A stretch of 5,641 nucleotides of DNA from BS750m-G62 sp046483505 (GTDB taxonomy: Bacteria > Planctomycetota > Phycisphaerae > FEN-1346): assembly GCA_046483505.1 (NCBI GenBank), contig JAWODB010000166.1, positions 1-5,641 of the forward strand, given 5' to 3'. Shown piece by piece: positions 1 through 5,207 of this stretch. Every line of letters starts with the position of its first letter. Position 1 is the stretch's first letter. Made by a program: the position numbers and the translations under genes. The notes under the pieces are model-generated. The model saw only the letters and a list, made by a program, of their open reading frames with translations, ran no database searches and was not told the origin of the DNA.

Positions 1-23
1 CTGACACGACACCGCTGACTCGT

Positions 24-51
24 GCGCGGCGGGTCTCCGCACCCGCCGCGC
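24..51 (-). repeat. 28-nt hairpin repeat, copy a (inverted orientation)
   Basis: A perfect inverted repeat: 11-bp arms GCGCGGCGGGT and ACCCGCCGCGC around a 6-nt loop, CTCCGC. It belongs to a family of six 11-6-11 hairpins in this window. Orientation is assigned from the loop, which here is the reverse complement of the ACGGAG-like loop of copies b and d. The seventh stem pair is C-G, where copy b has T-A, so the stem is kept by a paired change. It faces copy b, with 22 bp between them, as in a REP doublet. Confidence 0.75.
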
Positions 52-73
52 AGCCCTGCAAAGGGCGATTCGA

Positions 74-101
74 GCGCGGTGGGTACGGAGACCCACCGCG
101 C
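74..101 (+). repeat. 28-nt hairpin repeat, copy b
   Basis: A perfect inverted repeat with arms GCGCGGTGGGT and ACCCACCGCGC and loop ACGGAG. Compared with copy a in reverse complement it differs at the seventh stem pair (T-A for C-G) and one loop base. The last 18 nt match copy d exactly, which shows that the two are related by descent and not just by GC-rich chance pairing. It lies in the leader of the AsmA-like gene, with no T-run after it, so it is not a classical terminator. Confidence 0.8.
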
Positions 102-134
102 AAGAGGCTCGGCCCTCAGAATGACAGCCATGGG

Positions 135-162
135 GCGCGGTGGCCCGGGAGGGCCACCGGGC
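135..162 (+). repeat. 28-nt hairpin repeat, copy c (diverged)
   Basis: Same 11-6-11 geometry: arms GCGCGGTGGCC and GGCCACCGGGC, loop CGGGAG. Ten of eleven stem positions pair; the third is G opposite G. The loop equals the reverse complement of the CTCCCG loop in copy e. The inner arm has changed from GGGT/ACCC to GGCC/GGCC while staying paired. The hairpin covers an alternative in-frame GTG at 140, which argues against that codon as the start of the downstream gene. Confidence 0.65.
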
Positions 163-184
163 GGGAGTGCCAACGGGAACCCTG

Positions 185-3100
185 ATGCCGAACGAACCGA
201 ACGCAACCGAGCCGTCGCGTCAGCGGCCCACCCACTGGGCGCACCCGGTGGACGAGCGGCGGCGGGCGGCCCGCGCGCGGCGGGCCCGGCGCAGGCGGGC
301 CGTCTTCGTGCTGCTGGCGCTGGTCCTCACGGCGGCGGCCGCGTTCTACTATTACCTCAGCCGCGACGAACGCATCGAGCAGTTCGCCGAGACGTACCTG
401 GAGGACCTGCTCGGCACGCACGTCGGCATCGGGCGGGCGAGTTTCAGCCTCGGCCACGGCCTGACGCTGGAGGACCTTTCCGTCTCGGCGCCGGCGCCGT
501 TCCGGGAACCGATCCTGACGGCGAGCCAGGTCAACCTGAAGGTGAACCCGCTCTCGGTCCTGCTGCTGGCGCCGGAGGTGACCGAGATCGTCGTCTACGA
601 GCCGCGCATCACCCTCGTCGAGTGGAACGAGGAGACGTGGAACTTCCAGTCGCTGATCCGATCGCGGCCGCCGCAGGCCCGGCCCCCGTCCATCCGGCCG
701 GTCATGGCGCTGGAGGAGGGCACGCTGCGGGTGGTCCGGAAGATCGGCGGCGAGGCGGTGTACCAGCACCGGATGGCCGTCTCGGGCCTCTTGCTGCCCA
801 GCGAGGCCGACCGCCACACCTTCCGGTTCCAGACGGACCTCAGGAGCAGCGAGGTGCACCTGGCGGTGGCCTCCGGCATGCTCGACGCCCGCACGGGCGC
901 CCTGCGGTTCGAGGGCCACGCCTCGAACGTGGCCCTTACCGAGCAACTCTACAACAGCCTGCCCGGCGAGGTGCAGGCCGTGTGGCGCCGCTTCAACCCG
1001 AGCGGCACGATCAACGCCAAACTCCTGTTCGACGAGAAGGACGGCTTCCGGCTGGCGGCCGAGATGACCGGCGTCGCGTTCGCGTACCCGTACGGCGACC
1101 TGACGCACCGCTTCGAGAACCTGACCGGCCGGTGCACGTTCCAGCCGTCGCAGTTGGTGCTGGAGGGCGTCCAGGGGTTGATGAACGGGTGGCCGGTGCG
1201 GCTGGACGGCACGGTCTCCGGGTTCGACGAGGAGCGGCTGGCGATGGAGTTGAAGGTCTCGGCCGACCACGTCGACACCGAGGGGTGCCGGCCGCTGCTG
1301 GTGGGCCTGGCGCCGCACGTGGACCGGCTGTACCGGGCGTACACGCCCGAGGGGCGGGCGGACCTGGACCTCTCCATCCGCCGCGACGCCCGGCCCGACG
1401 CGCGGCTCAAGGTCTCCGGCGACCTCACCTGCCGCAACATGGCCATGACGTTCTACCTGTTCCCGTACCGCCTGGAGGGGCTGCGGGGCGGCGTCCATTT
1501 CTCGCCCGAGGGGTACACCGTGGAGGAGATGGTCGGCCGGCACGGGGGGGCGACGGTGCGGCTGACGGGGTCCGCCACCCGCCCGGGGCCGCGCGTCGAG
1601 GCCCGGTTCCACGTCAGCGCCACGGGCGTGGCCCTGGACGAGGACCTGCGCGCCGCCCTCTCCGACCGCCAACGCCGCGCCTACGACCTGTACGACCCGA
1701 GCGGGACGGCCGACGCCGAGGTCGATGTCTACCGCCCCGGCGAGGACGGCGCCCGGCCCGAGGTCACGGTCCGCCTGACGCTGCGCGACGCGGCGTTCAC
1801 GTACGAGACGTTTCCGTACCCGTTGTCGGGCGCCACGGGCGAGATCGTCATCGCGCCGGGCCGGACCGAGATCCGGGGGGTGCGCGGCCGTCACGGCGAC
1901 GCGAGCCTCACGCTGGCCGGCGAACTCGTGGGTCCGCCCGACAAGCCCACCCGGCTGGACCTGCGCGTGACGGGCACCGACGTGCCCCTGGACGAGGACC
2001 TGAAGCAGGCCCTGCCGGAGCGGCAGCGGCAGACGCTCGAGACGTTCCACCTGACGGGCCTGGCGGACTTCGAGGGCACCCTCACGCGCAGCGCCGAGAC
2101 GGACGGCCGCCTCGACTACGACCTGGCCATCCACCTCAAGGGCGCCCGCATGATTTACGAGCCGTTCCCGTTCCTGGCCGAGGAGGTGACCGGCGAGGTC
2201 CGCCTGACGCGCGAGTCGTGCCGCATCGAGTCGCTCGCCGGCTTCAACAGCGGGGCCCGCATCGAGGCGGCGGGGTGGATCGACCAGCGGCCGGACGACT
2301 ACGCCATGGACCTGACGCTGAGCGGGCGGGACGTCGTCCTGGGCGAATCGCTTCGCGGGGCGCTCGGGCCCCAGGTCCGCTCCGCCTGGAGTCACCTCTC
2401 GCCCGAGGGACGCGTCGACGTCCGGGCCCATCTGCGGAAGGCGTTCGGACCGGACGAGCCGGTCGACCACCACGTCTGGGTCACCATGCGCGACGCCCGG
2501 GCCAGGCTCGACCTGTTCCCGTACCCGCTGGAGCACGTCAGCGGGGAACTGGAGTTCGAGGGCGGCGAGGTCCGGCTGCACGACCTGCGGGCCCGGACCG
2601 GGCTGACGACGTTCGTGCTGGGCGGCGAGATCGGGTACGACGCGTTCGGCCCGCGGCTGGATCTCTCGATCCGGGCCGACGGCCTCCGGTTCGAGGGGCC
2701 CCTGCGCCAGGCCCTGCCCGATCTGCTGAAGCGGGCGTTCGAGGTCCTCAGGCCCACCGGCCGCCTCGACCTGGACCTGGCGCGGCTGCGGTACGGCCAC
2801 GACGAGAACGGCGCCGGCCGGGCCGACTGGTACGGCACGGCGGTGCTCGACGAGGTGGGCGCCGACCCCGGCGTCGCCGTCTCGGGCGTGGTCGGCACGG
2901 CCGAGGCCCTGGGCACCTGGACCGACGGCGCCATGACCCTCCAGGGCGACCTCCAGATTCAGCAGGGCCAGGTGGCCGAGAAGGATTTCCGCGACACCCA
3001 CCTCCTGCTCCGCAAGACCGCCGAGGCCGACGCCGTCGCCCTGCACGACATCGAGGGGACGTTCTACGGCGGCCGGATGGAAGGCTTCGCCGCCATCGGC

Positions 3101-3712
3101 CTGAAACCGGGCGGCGCGTACGCCCTGAACCTGGCGGTGACGGAGGTGGACTTCGAGCGGCTCCTGCGCGAGGGGTTCCGCCTGGAGCACAACATCCACG
3201 GGGGCACGCTGCGCGGCACGCTGGGCCTGCGGGCCGCGGGCGGGCGCGTCGAGGCCTCCGGGTTCCTCCGCGTCACGGACGCCGAACTCTACGAGTTGCC
3301 GCTGGTGGTGCGGCTGTTCAACGTGTTCCGCCTGGCGGCCAGCGAACGGACGGCGTTTCAGAAGGCGCGGGTGTTGTACTTCCTGCGCGAGGGGCGGCTC
3401 ATCCTCGGCGACATCCGCCTCGAAGGACGGGCCATGAACCTCTACGGCGCCGGCGTCATGGAGGCCGACGGCCGCCTGCACCTGACCTTCCTGACCGGCA
3501 AGAAGAACGACGACCCGCTGCTGCCGGCCCTGGCGGAACTGATGGAGGGTGTGCGGAAGCAGATCGTCGTGGTCCTCGTGACCGGGACGCTCGCCGAGCC
3601 GAAGGTCGAGTTCCGGACGCTCTCGGCCGTGACCGCCCCCATCCGGGAGGTGCTGGAACTCGTGCAGGAGCACCGCGGCGAGGGGGCGGACGAGGCCACC
3701 GCCCGACCTTGA
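185..3712 (+). CDS. Large AsmA/TamB-like envelope protein with six ~117-residue repeats
   Basis: A 1175-residue protein, probably spanning the periplasm and carrying or sorting lipids between membranes, as proposed for AsmA, TamB and YhdP. Residues 1-38 are polar with an Arg-rich stretch (25-38). A single membrane segment follows at about 39-57, giving a cytoplasmic N-terminus and periplasmic body. Residues 62-100 resemble the AsmA start (FAETYLEDLLGTHVGIG, then LTLEDLSV). Six repeats follow, marked by motifs such as ALPERQRQTLETFHLTG; these begin near 258, 374, 491, 609, 726 and 843. A second marker, FPYPL-like, recurs near 301, 425, 542, 660 and 777. The last 200 residues resemble an AsmA C-terminal region (ASGFLRVTDAELYELPL near 1024, then LILGDIRLEGRAMNLYGAG). 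I chose ATG 185 over an in-frame GTG at 140: GTG lies inside a repeat hairpin, while GGGAA at 175-179 is a weak ribosome site 5 nt before ATG. The family call rests on pattern and composition, so a broader DUF3971 or translocation-module label is possible. Confidence 0.8.
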   Translation: MPNEPNATEPSRQRPTHWAHPVDERRRAARARRARRRRAVFVLLALVLTAAAAFYYYLSRDERIEQFAETYLEDLLGTHVGIGRASFSLGHGLTLEDLSVSAPAPFREPILTASQVNLKVNPLSVLLLAPEVTEIVVYEPRITLVEWNEETWNFQSLIRSRPPQARPPSIRPVMALEEGTLRVVRKIGGEAVYQHRMAVSGLLLPSEADRHTFRFQTDLRSSEVHLAVASGMLDARTGALRFEGHASNVALTEQLYNSLPGEVQAVWRRFNPSGTINAKLLFDEKDGFRLAAEMTGVAFAYPYGDLTHRFENLTGRCTFQPSQLVLEGVQGLMNGWPVRLDGTVSGFDEERLAMELKVSADHVDTEGCRPLLVGLAPHVDRLYRAYTPEGRADLDLSIRRDARPDARLKVSGDLTCRNMAMTFYLFPYRLEGLRGGVHFSPEGYTVEEMVGRHGGATVRLTGSATRPGPRVEARFHVSATGVALDEDLRAALSDRQRRAYDLYDPSGTADAEVDVYRPGEDGARPEVTVRLTLRDAAFTYETFPYPLSGATGEIVIAPGRTEIRGVRGRHGDASLTLAGELVGPPDKPTRLDLRVTGTDVPLDEDLKQALPERQRQTLETFHLTGLADFEGTLTRSAETDGRLDYDLAIHLKGARMIYEPFPFLAEEVTGEVRLTRESCRIESLAGFNSGARIEAAGWIDQRPDDYAMDLTLSGRDVVLGESLRGALGPQVRSAWSHLSPEGRVDVRAHLRKAFGPDEPVDHHVWVTMRDARARLDLFPYPLEHVSGELEFEGGEVRLHDLRARTGLTTFVLGGEIGYDAFGPRLDLSIRADGLRFEGPLRQALPDLLKRAFEVLRPTGRLDLDLARLRYGHDENGAGRADWYGTAVLDEVGADPGVAVSGVVGTAEALGTWTDGAMTLQGDLQIQQGQVAEKDFRDTHLLLRKTAEADAVALHDIEGTFYGGRMEGFAAIGLKPGGAYALNLAVTEVDFERLLREGFRLEHNIHGGTLRGTLGLRAAGGRVEASGFLRVTDAELYELPLVVRLFNVFRLAASERTAFQKARVLYFLREGRLILGDIRLEGRAMNLYGAGVMEADGRLHLTFLTGKKNDDPLLPALAELMEGVRKQIVVVLVTGTLAEPKVEFRTLSAVTAPIREVLELVQEHRGEGADEATARP

Positions 3713-3755
3713 GCGAAGCGAACGCCCGGGAACCAGACACCAGCGCCGACAACCA

Positions 3756-3777
3756 GCCGCCCCGCCGCGGGTGCGGC
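3756..3777. other. GC-rich hairpin after the AsmA-like gene
   Basis: GCCGC-CCCG (3756-3764) pairs with CGGG-GCGGC (3768-3777), with a bulged T at 3772 and a 3-nt loop. It begins 43 bases past the AsmA-like stop codon. There is no T-run on either side, so it may help RNA stability or weak termination, but nothing decides that. Confidence 0.35.
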
Positions 3778-3786
3778 AGCGCGCCT

Positions 3787-3888
3787 GTGTGGCCCGGCCG
3801 GTCTTGCCCGGCCGGGAGAACGTGTGGCCCGGCCGGTCTTGCCCGGCCGGGAGAACGTGTGGCCCGGCCGGTCTTGCCCGGCCGGGAG
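3787..3888. repeat. 35-bp direct repeat, about 2.9 tandem copies
   Basis: Units begin at 3787, 3822 and 3857 with GTGTGGCCCGG. The first two are identical over 35 bp and the third matches for 32 bp before diverging. Each unit contains a 9-bp hairpin with arms CCCGGCCGG and CCGGCCGGG around the 6-nt loop TCTTGC. The near-zero divergence implies recent slippage, gene conversion or active spread. The units abut with no spacers, so this is not a CRISPR array. Confidence 0.9.
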
Positions 3889-3896
3889 GCGGGTGG

Positions 3897-3920
3897 CATG
3901 GCCACGCTCGCGTGGCCATG
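3897..3920. repeat. Perfect palindrome with 10-bp arms
   Basis: Arms CATGGCCACG (3897-3906) and CGTGGCCATG (3911-3920) surround a 4-nt loop, CTCG. It sits 8 bp after the tandem array and 1 bp before 28-nt copy d. Its geometry (10-4-10) differs from the 28-nt family, so I treat it as another hairpin type. No T-run follows, so it does not look like a terminator. Confidence 0.7.
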
Positions 3921-3921
3921 G

Positions 3922-3949
3922 GCGCGGCAGGTACGGAGACCCACCGCGC
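3922..3949 (+). repeat. 28-nt hairpin repeat, copy d (decayed stem)
   Basis: The left arm is GCGCGGCAGGT, the loop ACGGAG and the right arm ACCCACCGCGC. Loop and right arm are identical to copy b, but the left arm carries two changes that leave C opposite A at stem position 7 and A opposite C at position 8. It ends 29 bp before the lpxH start codon, so it is in or just ahead of the lpxH leader. Confidence 0.75.
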
Positions 3950-3978
3950 TATCATCCGGACGGAGACCCAAGAGCCCC

Positions 3979-4725
3979 ATGCGGCGACTGTTCCTCTCGG
4001 ACGTCCACCTGACGCCGGCCGACCCCGGCCGGTCGCGCCGGCTGGTCGCCTTCCTTGCGCGCGAGGGGCCGACCGCCGACGAGATCTACATCCTGGGCGA
4101 CCTCTTCGACTACTGGGTCGGCCCGGCCCACCTGCGGCTGGCGGATTACCGCGAGGCGCTGGGCGCCCTGCGCGAAACGGTCCGCGGCGGCACGCGCGTC
4201 GTCTTCCTCTGCGGCAATCGCGATTTCTACATGCGCGGCTTCGCCGAGGCGACCGGCATCGAGGTCGTTCCGCGGCGCACCCGCGCGCACCTGACCGTCG
4301 GCGGGCGGCGCGTCACCCTGTGCCACGGCGACTTTCACGAGGGCCGCCGCGACGCGGGGTTCCTGGTCCAGCGGCTCATCCGGTCGCGGCCGGTGGAATG
4401 GATCTGGACGCGGCTGCCGGCGCGCCTGGCGGTGGCGGGGGCGCGCTTCTACCGCCGCATCTCCGAGAAGAACAAGGCCGAGGGCCGCCGCGACGGCCGG
4501 CACCTGGCCCCCTACGGCCTCGACCGCGACCAGGTGGCCGCCGAGTTCGCCGCCGGCGCGGACGTGCTCGTCTGCGGCCACGTGCACCGGGCCCAGGAGG
4601 TCCGCGACCCCGTGCCGGGGCAGGGGGGCGTCCTGTATACCCTGGGCGACTGGACGGACGGCGAGAGTTACCTGGAGGTGGAGGACGGCCGGTGGCGCCT
4701 GCGCGGGGGGGCGGACGAGACGTGA
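3979..4725 (+). CDS. lpxH: UDP-2,3-diacylglucosamine diphosphatase, LpxH-type
   Basis: A calcineurin-like metallophosphoesterase of 248 residues, about the usual LpxH length. LpxH cleaves UDP-2,3-diacylglucosamine to lipid X and UMP, the fourth step of lipid A synthesis, at the inner face of the inner membrane. The metal-site motifs are complete and in order: SDVH (Asp8, His10), GDLFDYW (Asp41), GNRDF (Asn80), CHGD (His116) and GHVH (His201, His203). GDLFDYW and the GNRDFxM segment point to LpxH over general phosphoesterases. A positive, aromatic insert at about 130-170 (RSRPVEWIWTRLP, then RFYRRISEKNK) fits the LpxH lid that binds the acyl chains. The ATG is the natural start because MRRLFLSDVH begins directly with the first motif. 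Upstream signals are weak: AGAG at 3971-3974, and TATCAT at 3950-3955 as a possible -10 box without a good -35. Codon use matches the AsmA-like gene. Confidence 0.93.
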   Translation: MRRLFLSDVHLTPADPGRSRRLVAFLAREGPTADEIYILGDLFDYWVGPAHLRLADYREALGALRETVRGGTRVVFLCGNRDFYMRGFAEATGIEVVPRRTRAHLTVGGRRVTLCHGDFHEGRRDAGFLVQRLIRSRPVEWIWTRLPARLAVAGARFYRRISEKNKAEGRRDGRHLAPYGLDRDQVAAEFAAGADVLVCGHVHRAQEVRDPVPGQGGVLYTLGDWTDGESYLEVEDGRWRLRGGADET

Positions 4726-4741
4726 GAGGCGACCGGTTCGC

Positions 4742-4769
4742 GTGCGGCGGGTCTCCCGGCCTGCCGCGC
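4742..4769 (-). repeat. 28-nt hairpin repeat, copy e (wobble-paired)
   Basis: Arms GTGCGGCGGGT and GCCTGCCGCGC surround loop CTCCCG. All eleven positions can pair if three G-T wobbles are allowed; such wobbles are stable in RNA. The element begins 16 bp after the lpxH stop codon, so it would form a hairpin in the 3' end of the lpxH transcript. No T-run follows. Orientation matches copies a and f. Confidence 0.65.
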
Positions 4770-4798
4770 GGCAGGAGCGAACGCATTCGTCACGTTTC

Positions 4799-4827
4799 CC
4801 CGGGGATTCGCTTCGCGCCTCCCCGGG
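4799..4827. repeat. Inverted repeat, 8-bp arms
   Basis: CCCGGGGA (4799-4806) and TCCCCGGG (4820-4827) are exact reverse complements around a 13-nt loop containing TTCGCTTCGCG. The stem has no following T-run. It may be a remnant of a dispersed palindromic element. Confidence 0.45.
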
Positions 4828-4834
4828 CGTTTCC

Positions 4835-4866
4835 TCGGTCCCTCGGTCCCTTGATCCCCTGGTCCC
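4835..4866. repeat. 8-bp tandem repeat, four units
   Basis: Units TCGGTCCC, TCGGTCCC, TTGATCCC and CTGGTCCC follow each other exactly, then a partial TCG. The first two are identical and the others differ at two positions and one position. It is a short minisatellite, with no sign of translation. Confidence 0.65.
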
Positions 4867-4867
4867 T

Positions 4868-4885
4868 CGCGCCGCGCGCGGCGCG
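4868..4885. repeat. 18-bp perfect GC palindrome
   Basis: The sequence CGCGCCGCG followed by CGCGGCGCG is its own reverse complement. It lies one base beyond the T-run of the minus-strand terminator, so it is outside the predicted small RNA. Its role is unknown. A T-run is not on the right side for it to act as a terminator. Confidence 0.5.
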
Positions 4886-4886
4886 C

Positions 4887-4927
4887 AAAAAAAGACAGTG
4901 GCCGAACGGGGGGACATTCGGCCACTG
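4887..4927 (-). terminator. Strong intrinsic terminator of the predicted small RNA
   Basis: Read on the minus strand, CAGTGGCCGAA (4927-4917) pairs perfectly with TTCGGCCACTG (4906-4896) around a 10-nt loop, TGTCCCCCCG. The stem is followed by TC and then seven T (4893-4887). This is a textbook Rho-independent terminator in one direction only; on the plus strand the stem is followed by CTTAGAAC. Its orientation shows that transcription arrives from the right, i.e. from the sigma-54 promoter or by readthrough from the DUF4340 gene. Confidence 0.85.
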
Positions 4928-5006
4928 CTTAGAACATGCGGGACCGCCCCGCATGGCATAGCCGTTACCGGCATCACAACCAGTGCTGACCATCCCAGCA
5001 CTGTCT
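4887..5006 (-). ncRNA. Predicted sigma-54-dependent small RNA, ~120 nt, unknown family
   Basis: Start is inferred at 5005-5006 (a purine about 12 nt below the -12 element) and the end at the terminator U-run. In transcript order it would fold into four hairpins. Hairpin 1 has arms CAGUGCUG and CAGCACUG (5003-4996, 4988-4981), loop GGAUGGU. Hairpin 2 is a short GCCG/CGGC stem capped by the GNRA-type loop GUAA (4972-4961). Hairpin 3 has arms CAUGCGGG and CCCGCAUG (4955-4948, 4942-4935), loop GCGGU. Hairpin 4 is the terminator, with a C-rich loop. Single-stranded linkers are GUUGUGAU, UAUGC and UUCUAAG. An ATG frame from 4993 runs on through the terminator, so a protein is unlikely. It is transcribed toward lpxH and on the same strand as the DUF4340 gene, but with its own promoter and terminator. 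Promoter, folds and terminator are seen; that it is expressed and acts as an RNA is inferred. Confidence 0.75.
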
Positions 5007-5015
5007 CACTAGATG

Positions 5016-5032
5016 TGCAAGCGCCGTGCCAA
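5016..5032 (-). promoter_or_regulatory. Sigma-54 (RpoN) -24/-12 promoter
   Basis: On the minus strand the sequence reads TTGGCACGGCGCTTGCA, a complete match to YTGGCACG-N4-TTGCW with correct spacing. The -24 GG is at 5030-5029 and the -12 GC at 5018-5017, placing the start near 5005-5006. Sigma-54 polymerase needs an ATP-using activator bound upstream, so expression would depend on a specific signal such as nitrogen, carbon or envelope state; the window does not show which. The match is the strongest promoter in the window and faces directly into the small RNA. Confidence 0.85.
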
Positions 5033-5049
5033 ACGACCGTTTTCTGGAA

Positions 5050-5075
5050 CCCCGATTTTTGGGCCAAAAACGGGG
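5050..5075. other. A/T-tract inverted repeat between promoter and upstream sites
   Basis: CCCCG (5050-5054) pairs with CGGGG (5071-5075), and TTTTTG (5056-5061) with CAAAAA (5065-5070), leaving A5055 bulged. The five-T and five-A tracts are centred 10 bp apart, one helical turn, which could bend the DNA between activator sites and promoter. I see no good IHF site. A structural role is inference. Confidence 0.4.
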
Positions 5076-5112
5076 CATAAAGGCGGGGGGAGCCTCCCGA
5101 GACGGCCGAGGG

Positions 5113-5148
5113 TGCGCGATATTCCGCTCAACTGCGCAATATTACGCA
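5113..5148 (-). promoter_or_regulatory. Paired upstream activator sites (putative bEBP operators)
   Basis: Two 15-bp direct repeats, TGCGCGATATTCCGC (5113-5127) and TGCGCAATATTACGC (5133-5147), match at 13 of 15 positions and are separated by 5 bp, so equivalent points are 20 bp apart (about two helical turns). The second extends to a 16-bp imperfect palindrome, TGCGCAATATTACGCA, pairing at all but the C/A position. Their centres lie about 115 and 135 bp upstream of the predicted small RNA start, within the range usual for sigma-54 activators. The flanks GGGTGCG (5110-5116) and CGCACCC (5145-5151) are also complementary. The activator is not encoded here. Confidence 0.6.
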
Positions 5149-5207
5149 CCCCTGGGGTCCGGCTGGGGAAGAATCCCCACCCCGCCACCACGCCTGAAAG
5201 CCCCTCC

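Noticed and set aside
156..173. A second sigma-54 promoter on the minus strand (TTGGCAC at 173-167)
   Set aside because: The -24 half matches but no TTGC-like -12 element follows at the required spacing.
3..185. An open frame from the left edge ending in TGA that overlaps the ATG at 185
   Set aside because: It suggests a translationally coupled upstream gene, but the frame is made mostly of the hairpin repeats and encodes nothing recognisable.
3787..3888. CRISPR-like array
   Set aside because: Units are directly adjacent with no unique spacers, only about three units, and no cas gene is visible.
116..3955. A 1279-codon minus-strand open frame
   Set aside because: It is the antisense of the AsmA-like gene, open because of high GC. 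The plus-strand protein has a membrane segment, regular repeats and an AsmA-like end; the minus frame has none.
3950..3955. Sigma-70-type -10 box TATCAT ahead of lpxH
   Set aside because: No acceptable -35 element at 16-18 bp, so I mention it only within the lpxH entry.
22..4725. A 1567-codon plus-strand open frame spanning nearly the whole window
   Set aside because: Only its end (from 3979) is LpxH. Before that it is a shadow of the AsmA-like gene in another frame, rich in Arg, Pro and Gly, with no family pattern.
4790..4993. A 67-codon minus-strand frame inside the small RNA region
   Set aside because: It runs through the intrinsic terminator and into the 8-bp repeats, and lacks a proper ribosome site.
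4887..5003. Transposon end, integron attC site or a known housekeeping RNA (SRP, 6S, tmRNA)
   Set aside because: No transposase or integrase, no attC core sites, and none of the conserved motifs of those RNAs; a promoter and terminator frame the hairpins precisely.
3952..5067. A 371-codon minus-strand frame across the lpxH region
   Set aside because: It is antisense to lpxH, whose metal-site motifs are complete, and continues through repeats and the terminator.
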